From contig SHUZ01000007.1 in NCBI GenBank assembly GCA_009694415.1, forward strand, positions 1 to 37,340: a stretch of DNA of 37,340 bases. Direction: 5' to 3'. A program made the translations under genes and the position numbers. Position 1 is the stretch's first letter; every line of letters begins with the position of its first letter. The stretch comes from Acidimicrobiia bacterium (GTDB taxonomy: Bacteria; Actinomycetota; Acidimicrobiia; IMCC26256; JAENVU01). A model generated the notes under the pieces. That model searched no databases. It worked only from the letters and a program-made list of their open reading frames with translations, and had not been told where the DNA came from. This document shows, piece by piece, positions 9,255 through 16,508 of the stretch.

Positions 9255-11540
9255 GTGACCGCTGAACCGCTCCATCGTGCCCTCGGCATGACCGATGACG
9301 AGTTGGAAGCAGTCGTCGATGAACTGGGTCGCGAACCCACACATCTTGAACTCGCTATGTATTCGGTTATGTGGTCTGAGCATTGTTCCTACAAGTCGTC
9401 GCGGTCCCATCTCAAGCGCTTGCCCACGGAAGCGCCGTGGGTATTAGTGGGTCCGGGCGAAGGTGCGGGTGTGATCGATGTCGGCGACGGCATCGCGGTA
9501 GCGGTGCGCATCGAAAGTCACAACCATCCGTCCGCCGTCGAGCCATACCAAGGTGCGGCTACGGGAGTTGGCGGCATTATCCGCGACATCTTCTCAATGG
9601 GCGCGCGCCCTATTGCTCTAATGGATCCGTTGCGTTTCGGATCGTTGGACGATGCGCGCACGCGGTACTTGTTCGAAGGTGTTGTCAGCGGCATTAGCGG
9701 GTACGGGAATGCAGTTGGCGTTCCGACAATCGGCGGCGAAGCGGTATTCGACGAGTGCTACCACGACAATCCACTCGTCAACGTCTTCTGCCTCGGCGTG
9801 CTTCCCCACGAGCGGCTTGTTCTTGCACGCGCAGAAGGCGTCGGAAATCTTGCCGTGCTATTGGGTGCTTCGACAGGCCGTGATGGCATCGGCGGAGCGA
9901 GCGTTCTGGCATCGGCCGGTTTCGCCGACGCCGACGAGTCGAAGCGGCCGAGCGTGCAGGTGGGAGACCCGTTCGAAGAAAAGAAGTTGATTGAAGCGTG
10001 TCTCGAGCTGCTCGATGCTGACCTTGCGATAGGCGTGCAAGACCTCGGCGCAGCGGGATTGTCGTGTGCCGCAAGTGAGACGGCTGCCAAGACCGGCGCA
10101 GGTATGGATGTAGATGTAGCGCGGGTTGCCAAACGCGAGCCGGGCATGACGCCGGTAGAGGTGCTCACTTCGGAGAGTCAGGAACGCATGTTGGCAATTG
10201 TCACTCCGGACAACCTTGAAGCAGTACTTGCACTATGCGAGCGGTGGGAAGTGCGAGCGACAGTGGTTGGTCGCGTTACAGATAACGCGCGTTTTCGTGT
10301 GTACGACGGCCTGTTCGACGCACTCGGAGTTCCGGGCGTGAACCCTGCGCCTCCACATGGTGATGCAGCACAAGATGCGAGTTCGGATCGGGAACCGCTT
10401 GCGGATGTTCCGATCGAAAGTCTGGGTGATGGTCCTCTGTACCACCGACCGCTCGCACCACCAAATGATCTGCACGACAAGCAAAGCGATGACCCGGCTC
10501 GGGAACTAGCGGCGCGTTTCTCCGACGGCGCCGATTGCACGGTCGAGTTACTCGCGCTTCTTTCATCGCCAAACGTTGCCGACAAGACTTGGATCTCGCG
10601 CCAGTACGACCATCAATTATTTCTCAATACGGTGGTTGGCCCTGGCAGGGACGCAAGTGTGTTGCGACTTCAAGAAACTGCGGGTCGTGCACTCGCCTTG
10701 GCGGTAGATGGCAAGGCTCGCTTCTGCGCCCTCGACCCGCGCACCGGAGCGCGTCTTGCGGTGCTTGAAGCTGCCCGCAACGTGGCATGCAGCGGTGCGC
10801 GTCCGCTAGCGCTCGTGAACTGCCTGAATTTTGGAAACCCAGAACACACGGAAGTGATGTGGCAGTTCTCTGAAGTGATCGACGGTATGGCAGAGGCCTG
10901 CACCGCGCTCGGTTTGCCGGTAATCGGTGGCAACGTGAGTTTCTACAACGAGAGCCGTGGCGCCGACATTGATCCAACACCAGTGGTCGGCGTGATCGGT
11001 CTCATCGACAATCTCAAAACGCGACCGGTCGGCACCGCTCTCACGTCGGGTGATCGGATCGTGGTCCTTGGCGAGACGCGGTCGGAATTGGGGGGATCAG
11101 AGTGGGCGACGATGCACGGCCTGCGAAATGGTGTGCCGCCGATCGCCGATCTAGACACCGCGCGACGACTACACGAACTCGTAGCGGCGCTTGTTGTCGA
11201 GGGAGTTCCGAGCGGCATCCACGATTGCGCGGACGGAGGTCTTGCGGTAACGCTTTGCGAGATGGCTATCGCAGGGGAGATCGGGTTCCAAGTCAACATT
11301 GGTGGAGCGCTTAGTTGTTTCTCCGAGTCGGCATCGCGCGTAGTTCTTTCACTGGCTCCCGATCGCGAGCAAGTGGTTCTCGACCGCGCTGCAGACGCCG
11401 GCGTACCCGCATCGGTGATCGGTAAAGCGGACGGCACGCGTCTCACTGCCGAGGAAGCATTCGATGTATCGCTTACCGATGCCACAACGGCCTGGCGAGA
11501 TGCCATCCCATCGCTTATGGCGGCGGTTGTAGCGCACTGA
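9255..11540 (+). CDS. purL: FGAM synthase large subunit PurL
   Basis: PurL is the 761-residue catalytic subunit that converts FGAR to FGAM with ATP and the ammonia delivered by PurQ. It is the short, three-component form expected with separate purS and purQ. Visible motifs are MYSVMWSEHCSYKSS near residue 35, HNHPSAVEPYQGAATGVGG near 90-110, and IGGNVSFYNES in the second half, reflecting the internally duplicated AIR-synthetase-like fold. The GTG start at 9255 is preceded by a leaderless-type -10 element instead of a ribosome binding site. It is separated from purQ by pyrE. Confidence 0.96.
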   Translation: MTAEPLHRALGMTDDELEAVVDELGREPTHLELAMYSVMWSEHCSYKSSRSHLKRLPTEAPWVLVGPGEGAGVIDVGDGIAVAVRIESHNHPSAVEPYQGAATGVGGIIRDIFSMGARPIALMDPLRFGSLDDARTRYLFEGVVSGISGYGNAVGVPTIGGEAVFDECYHDNPLVNVFCLGVLPHERLVLARAEGVGNLAVLLGASTGRDGIGGASVLASAGFADADESKRPSVQVGDPFEEKKLIEACLELLDADLAIGVQDLGAAGLSCAASETAAKTGAGMDVDVARVAKREPGMTPVEVLTSESQERMLAIVTPDNLEAVLALCERWEVRATVVGRVTDNARFRVYDGLFDALGVPGVNPAPPHGDAAQDASSDREPLADVPIESLGDGPLYHRPLAPPNDLHDKQSDDPARELAARFSDGADCTVELLALLSSPNVADKTWISRQYDHQLFLNTVVGPGRDASVLRLQETAGRALALAVDGKARFCALDPRTGARLAVLEAARNVACSGARPLALVNCLNFGNPEHTEVMWQFSEVIDGMAEACTALGLPVIGGNVSFYNESRGADIDPTPVVGVIGLIDNLKTRPVGTALTSGDRIVVLGETRSELGGSEWATMHGLRNGVPPIADLDTARRLHELVAALVVEGVPSGIHDCADGGLAVTLCEMAIAGEIGFQVNIGGALSCFSESASRVVLSLAPDREQVVLDRAADAGVPASVIGKADGTRLTAEEAFDVSLTDATTAWRDAIPSLMAAVVAH

Positions 11541-11572
11541 CAGCGGGTGCAGCCTCGGCTGGGCTCCTCTGC

Positions 11573-11578
11573 GATAAT
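11573..11578 (+). promoter_or_regulatory. Putative leaderless promoter of purF
   Basis: GATAAT, preceded by TGC in the extended -10 position, ends 7 nt before the ATG at 11586. Transcription would start at or beside the start codon. This supports choosing ATG 11586 over GTG 11547 or ATG 11577. No strong -35 is visible. Confidence 0.5.
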
Positions 11579-11585
11579 GGGGGCA

Positions 11586-13100
11586 ATGCCCGTCGACTCG
11601 GATGCACGCATCGACGCCGCTGCCCCACAGATTGGGCACGCGTGCGGTGTGTTTGGCGTGTACGCACCGGGGCAGCCCGTTTCCAATCTCGTTTACCTAG
11701 GGCTCTTCGCATTGCAACACCGCGGTCAGGAATCGGCAGGGATCTCAGTCAGCGATGGCGAGACGATCACCGTCGTCAAGGACATGGGTCTCGTATCTCA
11801 AGTGTTCGACGAGCGCCGCCTTGCTCCTCTGCACGGTCATCTAGCGATTGGCCACAACCGCTACTCGACCACCGGTGCTTCGTCCTGGCACAACGCGCAA
11901 CCCATCTACCGCTCGGTTGGTGACGCCGGTTTCGCTTTAGGTCATAACGGCAACCTCACAAATACCGCCGATCTCGCATTGCGACTCGGGATGCTTCCAG
12001 GTATGACAGCCGCCGAAACCGAGTTCGATTCGACTACCGACTCTGCTCTTGTGGCCGAGTTGGTAGCCCGTGAGTGGTCCGATGAACCGCGTAGCGATGG
12101 CCGCGAGTTGGAGGTTGCGCTTGAAAAAGTATTGCCTCGCCTCGAGGGAGGGTTTTCCTTCGTATTGATGGATGACTCACACCTCATTGGCGTACGCGAC
12201 CCGCACGGCATCTGGCCCTTGGTACTTGGTCGCCTCGACGGTGGTGGGTGGGTGCTTGCGAGCGAGTCGGCAGCACTCGACATCATTGGAGCGCATTACG
12301 TGCGCGATGTAGAACCGGGAGAGATGGTCGTAATCGATGCGGCGGGTCTGCGCCGCGAGTACAACTACGCAGCCGCTGATCCGAAACTGTGCCTCTTTGA
12401 ATTTGTGTACTTCGCCCGCCCAGATACGCGCCTTTACGGACAGAGCGTGCACGCAGCTCGCCAACGTATGGGCGAAGCGCTCGCCAAGCAAGCACCGGTA
12501 GCAGCCGACATGGTGATGCCTGTTCCGGAGTCCGGGATACCCGCAGCGCAAGGGTTCGCGCGCGAGTCAGGTGTTCCGTATGGAGATGGCTTGGTCAAGA
12601 ACAGGTATGTGGGCCGCACGTTCATCCAGCCGAGTCAACGTGAGCGCGGCGTTGGCGTGCGCCTCAAGTTGAATCCGCTTCCAGAGAACATCGAAGGCAA
12701 GCGCTTAGTTGTTGTCGACGATTCGATCGTGCGCGGCACTACTACCCGCGAGGTGATCAAGATGTTGCGCGAGGCTGGAGCTGCAGAGGTGCACTTCCGG
12801 GTCTCGTCGCCCCCTTATCGGTGGCCATGTTTTTACGGGATGGATACGGGGCGCCGTGGAGAACTGCTCGCGGCTGACCTATCGGTAGGCGAGATACGCG
12901 ACTACCTCGGCGTTGACTCGCTTGCGTACCTAGAACTCGACCGCCTTACCGCTGCAACTCACGCCTCTCCCGAGGCGTTCTGCACGGCGTGTTTGTCCAA
13001 TAACTACCCGATTCCGGTAACGCTTACCGACGGCGACGCAAAGATGGTGCTCGAGACACAGGTGCTCGACTTCACCGAGCCCGCCGGCGTTAAAAAGTGA
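11586..13100 (+). CDS. purF: Amidophosphoribosyltransferase
   Basis: PurF makes phosphoribosylamine from PRPP and glutamine, the committed purine step. From ATG 11586 the protein has 504 residues. A 19-residue propeptide precedes the catalytic Cys20 in HACGVFGVYAP, as in the processed Bacillus-type enzyme. The glutaminase domain contains LQHRGQESAGI, and the phosphoribosyltransferase domain has VVVDDSIVRGTT. Cysteines in PKLCLFEF, YRWPCFYG and FCTACLSNN match the four [4Fe-4S] ligands of the oxygen-sensitive B. subtilis type. The stop overlaps the first of two mini-ORFs leading to purM. Confidence 0.95.
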   Translation: MPVDSDARIDAAAPQIGHACGVFGVYAPGQPVSNLVYLGLFALQHRGQESAGISVSDGETITVVKDMGLVSQVFDERRLAPLHGHLAIGHNRYSTTGASSWHNAQPIYRSVGDAGFALGHNGNLTNTADLALRLGMLPGMTAAETEFDSTTDSALVAELVAREWSDEPRSDGRELEVALEKVLPRLEGGFSFVLMDDSHLIGVRDPHGIWPLVLGRLDGGGWVLASESAALDIIGAHYVRDVEPGEMVVIDAAGLRREYNYAAADPKLCLFEFVYFARPDTRLYGQSVHAARQRMGEALAKQAPVAADMVMPVPESGIPAAQGFARESGVPYGDGLVKNRYVGRTFIQPSQRERGVGVRLKLNPLPENIEGKRLVVVDDSIVRGTTTREVIKMLREAGAAEVHFRVSSPPYRWPCFYGMDTGRRGELLAADLSVGEIRDYLGVDSLAYLELDRLTAATHASPEAFCTACLSNNYPIPVTLTDGDAKMVLETQVLDFTEPAGVKK

Positions 13101-13128
13101 CCGTGCAAACGTGACGTCTCAAACGTGA
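13097..13128 (+). other. Two tandem five-codon mini-ORFs between purF and purM
   Basis: GTG 13097 overlaps the purF stop (GTGA) and runs GTG ACC GTG CAA ACG TGA. Its TGA overlaps GTG 13111, which runs GTG ACG TCT CAA ACG TGA. That TGA overlaps the purM GTG at 13125. The steps are 14 and 14 nt. The two units share 10 of 14 bases. Neither contains a GGAG-like site, so a Shine-Dalgarno explanation does not account for them. Confidence 0.5.
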
Positions 13129-14189
13129 CCGCGGACGGGGCCGACTCTTCCAAGCCGGATCGACTCACTTACGCCCAAGCTGGCGTTGACATAGCTGCTG
13201 GTGAAATGGCCGTCGAGGCGATCAAGGCGCATGTTCGGAGCACGTTCCGCCCCGAAGTTGTAGGCGATGTCGGCGGTTTTGGTGGCCTGTTCGCAATTGG
13301 AAAGTTGGGCTACAGCGACCCCGTTCTTGTTTCTTCAACCGATGGTGTCGGCACTAAGTCATTGATTGCACGCCTCACGCGTCGATTCGACACAATCGGA
13401 ATCGACCTGGTCGGTACCGCAGACGATATAGCCGCACAGGGTGCGGAACCGTTGTTCTTTCTCGACTACATCTCTGTCGGCAAGTTGGTGCCGGAGATGA
13501 TCGATGACCTTGTGCGCGGAATAGCGGAAGGGTGTCGCCAGGCAGGGTGCGCGTTGATCGGTGGAGAGATGTCGGAACATCCCGACTTGATGTCGCCAGG
13601 CGACTTCGATCTAGTTGGGTTTGCAGTCGGTGTCGTCGAGCGCGACCAGATACTCCCGCGCGACGTGAAGGCTGGTGATCGCGTAGTTGGCATTGCGAGC
13701 CCTGGTTTGCGGTGCAACGGCTATTCGTTGGCGCGCAGAGCGCTGCTAGATCGTGCGGGACGATCCTTGGACGCGCCGGCATGGAAGGGAGCCGCGACAA
13801 CTCTCGGTGAAGAGTTATTGCGCCCGAGTGTTATTTATGCACCAGCACTCGCAGCGATTCGTCGGCGGGTAAAGGTGCACGCGTTCGCTCATGTCACGGG
13901 TGGCGGCATTCCCGGCAACCTCGTGCGCGTGCTTCCGCACGGTTGCGATGGCGTCGTGCACCGAGGGCGTTGGGAGGAGCCGCGCATCTTTGGCGAAGTG
14001 CAGGAAGCCGGTGACGTGGCCGATGACGAGATGGAACAGGTATTCAACCTCGGGCTCGGGATGCTTGTCGTTGTTGCAGCAAGCGATGTCGAGCGCACAA
14101 TTGATACGGCTCGTTCAGCGGGCCACGATGCTTGGCTAGTCGGAGAAATCACCGACGGCCACGGAAACGCCAGGGTGACTCGCAAGTAG
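13125..14189 (+). CDS. purM: AIR synthetase (FGAM cyclo-ligase)
   Basis: PurM closes FGAM to AIR with ATP. The 354-residue sequence has the family hallmarks LTYAQAGVDIAAG, GGFGGLFAIG, VSSTDGVGTKS and the glycine-rich HVTGGGIPGNLVRVLP. The GTG at 13125 is the only in-frame start that matches the usual N-terminus and is reached through the mini-ORF chain from purF. It is the last gene of the purine cluster; the next gene converges on it, with stops 5 nt apart and no terminator visible between them. Confidence 0.95.
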   Translation: MTADGADSSKPDRLTYAQAGVDIAAGEMAVEAIKAHVRSTFRPEVVGDVGGFGGLFAIGKLGYSDPVLVSSTDGVGTKSLIARLTRRFDTIGIDLVGTADDIAAQGAEPLFFLDYISVGKLVPEMIDDLVRGIAEGCRQAGCALIGGEMSEHPDLMSPGDFDLVGFAVGVVERDQILPRDVKAGDRVVGIASPGLRCNGYSLARRALLDRAGRSLDAPAWKGAATTLGEELLRPSVIYAPALAAIRRRVKVHAFAHVTGGGIPGNLVRVLPHGCDGVVHRGRWEEPRIFGEVQEAGDVADDEMEQVFNLGLGMLVVVAASDVERTIDTARSAGHDAWLVGEITDGHGNARVTRK

Positions 14190-14194
14190 GTCGT

Positions 14195-14422
14195 CTAGCC
14201 GAACCAGTTGGCAGCTACCCAACTGCGCTTGTTGCAAGCGGGGCATCGCAAGTATCGCGAGTGATGTCGCCATGGTGCCCACACGTTGTACGGCAGCATT
14301 CTGCGCACGAGTTCTGGGTAGGAAATCCGTGTACGCCCAAGACAGCGTTCGCACTCGACGATCAGCGTGCCTGATCTGCGCTGTGCGGTAGAGAACAGCG
14401 CGCTCTTGCCGTCATCGGTCAT
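14195..14422 (-). CDS. Small zinc-ribbon protein downstream of parA
   Basis: A 75-residue protein carries two CxxC pairs, CERC at 24-27 and CPAC at 60-63, spaced as in a zinc ribbon. A basic, aromatic-rich segment lies between them (PYNVWAPWRHHSRYLRC). Its ATG overlaps the parA stop by 4 nt (ATGA), which is the best evidence that it is a real, cotranslated gene. I do not recognise a named family. The combination of metal-binding ribbon and basic residues would suit nucleic-acid or protein binding, but this is inference. It converges on purM. Confidence 0.7.
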   Translation of the reverse strand: MTDDGKSALFSTAQRRSGTLIVECERCLGRTRISYPELVRRMLPYNVWAPWRHHSRYLRCPACNKRSWVAANWFG

Positions 14423-15195
14423 TGTGTGTCGCTGTATAGATCCAGGCGCTGAGCGATTGTTGTACCTAGTTCGCGATAAGCGATTGCTCCTGGCGACGTC
14501 GGCGCGTGCTCGAGCACTGATCTTCCCTTTGCCGGGGCCTCCGCGAAACGCACCGACCTCGGCACCACGGGAGAGAGAACTTCGAGGCCGTAGCGGTTGG
14601 AGATGTCGGCAACGACCTCGCGGGTGTGGCGCGTGCGCCCGTCAAACATGGTTGCGATTACACCCAGTACTTCGAGATCCGGTTGCGTGTAAGCGCGAAC
14701 GTCCGCGACCGTTTCCAGCAACTGTCCAACACCCCGGTGACTGAGCGTTTCGCATTGAAGAGGAATGAGAACATGATCGGCCGCGGTGAGTCCGTTAATC
14801 GTGAGAATGCCGAGCGAAGGGGGGCAGTCAATGAGGATCACCTCGTAGTGGTCCTTGAGGGGCTGCAGTGCTCGCGACAGCGCGTGTTCGCGGCCGACCT
14901 TGTTTGCGAGGTGGAGTTCTGAGCCAGCCAGGTCTATGGAGGCTGGGATGATGCTGATTCCTGTGGTGTGTACAAGGGCGTCCTCGGCCTTGTTGCGACC
15001 GGTGAGCACGTCGTGGAGAGATACCGGAAGTGACTCTGGATCGAGACCAACCGAATACGTAAGGCAAGCCTGGGGATCCAGATCCACAAGGAGCACGCGG
15101 TGTCCTGCCTCGGCGAGGGCCGCACCAAGTGTGTGGGTAGTTGTTGTCTTTCCTACCCCACCCTTCTGGTTGGCGATGGACAGAACGTGAGCCAT
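14419..15195 (-). CDS. ParA/Soj-family partitioning ATPase
   Basis: This is a 258-residue P-loop ATPase of the ParA family. The deviant Walker A KGGVGKTT is at residues 11-18 and includes the signature lysine. LVDLDPQACLT follows, and the Walker B is VILIDCPPSLG. It resembles chromosomal Soj-like proteins that bind DNA nonspecifically and move cargo, but no parB follows. Its partner here is a small zinc-ribbon gene overlapping its stop. The ATG at 15195 sits 6 nt after a TACACT -10 element, suggesting a leaderless message. It may be an orphan ParA rather than the main chromosome segregation ATPase. Confidence 0.88.
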   Translation of the reverse strand: MAHVLSIANQKGGVGKTTTTHTLGAALAEAGHRVLLVDLDPQACLTYSVGLDPESLPVSLHDVLTGRNKAEDALVHTTGISIIPASIDLAGSELHLANKVGREHALSRALQPLKDHYEVILIDCPPSLGILTINGLTAADHVLIPLQCETLSHRGVGQLLETVADVRAYTQPDLEVLGVIATMFDGRTRHTREVVADISNRYGLEVLSPVVPRSVRFAEAPAKGRSVLEHAPTSPGAIAYRELGTTIAQRLDLYSDTQ

Positions 15196-15201
15196 CTGGT
15201 G

Positions 15202-15207
15202 AGTGTA
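15202..15207 (-). promoter_or_regulatory. Putative leaderless promoter of parA
   Basis: On the minus strand TACACT is followed by 6 nt (CACCAG) and the parA ATG. No Shine-Dalgarno sequence is present. The -35 position holds only TGTACC, a weak match. Confidence 0.45.
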
Positions 15208-15288
15208 CCGATGGACTTATCCGAGGTACATGGGAGATTCGCCGGTCCTAGACGGGCTACTAGCCAATATTCGGTAGGGCTGCTACCA

Positions 15289-15317
15289 TTGCCGCGAGTT
15301 TCCGGGCCTTCGATAAT
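15289..15317 (+). promoter_or_regulatory. Promoter of the bldC-like gene
   Basis: TTGCCG at 15289-15294 and GATAAT at 15312-15317 are separated by exactly 17 bp, the best-formed sigma-70-type promoter in the window. Transcription would start near 15324, leaving a leader of about 50 nt. A TAGGAG at 15358-15363 lies 11 nt before the ATG. Confidence 0.6.
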
Positions 15318-15374
15318 GATGGTTTCCGATGAGCAGTTAGAGCGATAGAGACCTAAATAGGAGCCGAGAGACAG

Positions 15375-15578
15375 ATGGCTGGCAAAGAGCCAACGGGCGA
15401 AGAACTGCTAACACCTGCAGAGGTGGCGGCGATGTTTCGAGTGAACCCGAAGACCGTCACACGCTGGGCTCGTGCTGGAAAGATCTCAGCGATTCGTACA
15501 CTGGGCGGCCACAGACGCTTTCGAGCGTCAGAGATTCGCGGACTTCTCGTGCAAGAAACCGAGCACGAAGAGATATAA
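15375..15578 (+). CDS. bldC: BldC-like small MerR-type DNA-binding protein
   Basis: The 67-residue protein is almost entirely one winged-helix domain. LLTPAEVAAMFRVNPKTVTR and AIRTLGGHRRFRASEIRGLL closely match BldC of Streptomyces, a developmental regulator that binds DNA cooperatively as head-to-tail oligomers. The length agrees with BldC (about 68 residues) and there is no effector domain. It is divergent from parA and has its own promoter. What it controls in a non-sporulating actinobacterium cannot be read here. Confidence 0.88.
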   Translation: MAGKEPTGEELLTPAEVAAMFRVNPKTVTRWARAGKISAIRTLGGHRRFRASEIRGLLVQETEHEEI

Positions 15579-15608
15579 ACGAATCCATTTTTCTTTAGCA
15601 ACAACGAA

Positions 15609-15632
15609 GGACCCGGCTTTGAGGCCGGGTCC
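15609..15632 (-). terminator. Terminator of the tRNA-Glu-Asp-Phe operon
   Basis: A perfect 9-bp stem (GGACCCGGC / GCCGGGTCC, loop TTTGAG on the + strand) lies 20 nt beyond the 3' end of tRNA-Phe. On the minus strand it is followed by TTCGTTGTTG, a loose T-rich tail. On the + strand, after bldC, the tail is GC-rich, so it suits the tRNA operon better, though it may stop both convergent transcripts. Confidence 0.65.
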
Positions 15633-15652
15633 TGTCGCGTCGCTACTTGGAT

Positions 15653-15728
15653 TGGTGGCCGGGACCGGCGTCGATCCGGTGACCCCACGCTTTTCAGGCG
15701 TGTGCTCTGCCGACTGAGCTACCCGGCC
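15653..15728 (-). tRNA. tRNA-Phe (GAA)
   Basis: 76 nt including an encoded CCA. The acceptor stem is GGCCGGG/CCCGGCC, the D-arm starts TAGCTCAG, the anticodon loop CTGAAAA gives GAA, and the T-loop is GGATCGACGCC. It is the third gene of a Glu-Asp-Phe minus-strand operon and the only one of the four tRNAs here with CCA in the DNA. Confidence 0.95.
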
Positions 15729-15755
15729 GTGCGGGAAGATCGTAGAGACTCCCGG

Positions 15756-15830
15756 CGGTCCTGACGGGATTTGAACCCGCGGCCTCCGCCTTGACAGGGC
15801 GGCGTGCACTCCAAACTGCACCACAGGACC
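15756..15830 (-). tRNA. tRNA-Asp (GTC)
   Basis: 75 nt without encoded CCA. The acceptor stem is GGTCCTG/CAGGACC with discriminator G, the anticodon stem is CCGCC/GGCGG with loop CTGTCAA (GTC), and the T-arm is GCGGGTTCAAATCCCGT. The gene's downstream bases read CCG, so CCA must be added by the nucleotidyltransferase. Confidence 0.95.
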
Positions 15831-15865
15831 GTGGTGGTAACCGTCAATTGTGTTACGGCTTCCGG

Positions 15866-15938
15866 TGCCCCCAGGGGAGTTCGAATCCCCGTTACCGCCG
15901 TGAAAGGGCGGCGTCCTAGGCCACTAGACGATGGGGGC
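15866..15938 (-). tRNA. tRNA-Glu (TTC)
   Basis: 73 nt without encoded CCA. The acceptor stem is GCCCCCA/TGGGGGC with discriminator A, the anticodon loop CTTTCAC gives TTC, and the T-arm is CGGGGATTCGAACTCCCC. It is the first gene of the minus-strand Glu-Asp-Phe operon. Confidence 0.95.
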
Positions 15939-16071
15939 TCGCGCTCCTTGAGCGGCACGGCAGCGTAGCAGCGCGCAGCCGTTCTTTCCTAAGGGTGACG
16001 GCGGTGCCCGTCGCGATGGTGCCCTTCGTCGGACTGCGTATATGTGGAAGCGCAGGGTACGCTCAGGGTTG
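15939..16071. promoter_or_regulatory. Divergent promoter region between tRNA-Glu and tRNA-Lys
   Basis: TACGCT occurs on both strands as a possible -10: minus strand at 15962-15967, 23 nt before tRNA-Glu, and + strand at 16058-16063, 8 nt before tRNA-Lys. Neither has a clear -35. No coding frame in the spacer looks real. Confidence 0.3.
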
Positions 16072-16144
16072 GGGTCGCTAGCTCAACTGGTAGAGCACCG
16101 GGCTTTTAACCCGTTGGTTCAGGGTTCAAGTCCCTGGCGACCCA
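16072..16144 (+). tRNA. tRNA-Lys (TTT)
   Basis: 73 nt without encoded CCA. The acceptor stem is GGGTCGC/GCGACCC with discriminator A, the anticodon loop CTTTTAA gives TTT, and the T-arm is CAGGGTTCAAGTCCCTG. The first anticodon-stem pair is C-T, a mild irregularity. It is divergent from the Glu-Asp-Phe operon; these four specificities also cluster in mycobacteria. Confidence 0.93.
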
Positions 16145-16160
16145 CTCAAGACATGAGTGG
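16142..16160 (+). terminator. Short hairpin at the 3' end of tRNA-Lys
   Basis: A 7-bp inverted repeat (CCACTCA, spacer AGACA, TGAGTGG) starts inside the last three bases of the tRNA and is followed by a poorly T-rich GGTTCTTC. It may help end or process the tRNA-Lys transcript. It is too weak to call a typical terminator. Confidence 0.3.
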
Positions 16161-16189
16161 CCGAGACGGTTCTTCACAGTTGGTGCGCG

Positions 16190-16444
16190 TTACGTGCCGT
16201 CTACGGAATCGCAGATGCAGAACTCGTTGCCCTCAGGATCTTGCATGAGGAACCAATTCGCACCGTGTTCCTGGCACAAGCCATCACTCAATTGTGTGGC
16301 GCCTAGGTCCATCAACCGCACCCGTTCTCCCTCAATGTCGGGCGTCTCGATATCCAGATGCATGCGGTTCTTCGAGAGTTTGGCTTCAGCCAGTTGCGCC
16401 GAATCGGCAGCATCCAGGACGAGGCCAATCTTTAAGGTCGTTAC
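16190..16444 (-). pseudogene. Remnant of a VOC/glyoxalase-like protein
   Basis: Read on the minus strand, an 84-codon frame gives TTLKIGLVLDAADSAQLAE, then after a few residues NRMHLDIETPDIEGERVRLM and FLMQDPEGNEFCICD, ending at TAA 16190-16192. The two parts match the first strand and the C-terminal half of single-domain glyoxalase-like (VOC) proteins. The middle, including the usual FWxxxLGY segment and about 60 residues by family memory, is missing. The codon where the start is expected is GTA, and an in-frame TGA lies six codons upstream, so no start codon remains. The frame is otherwise open, suggesting a fairly recent in-frame deletion plus start loss. Function is probably gone. Confidence 0.75.
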
Positions 16445-16508
16445 GTCGGGATGACTTCACCCTACAGATCAGACGTTACAGATCGGAAGGTGTGGCAGCC
16501 CGTCGGTC

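Noticed and set aside
15653-16144. tRNA cluster as an attachment site of an integrated element
   Set aside because: No integrase gene or duplicated tRNA 3' end was found; only decayed chromosomal-type genes lie beside tRNA-Lys.
16144-16150. ACTCAAG half-site resembling the HspR HAIR operator
   Set aside because: The partner half CTTGAGT is absent at the required spacing, and the bases are part of a short hairpin after tRNA-Lys.
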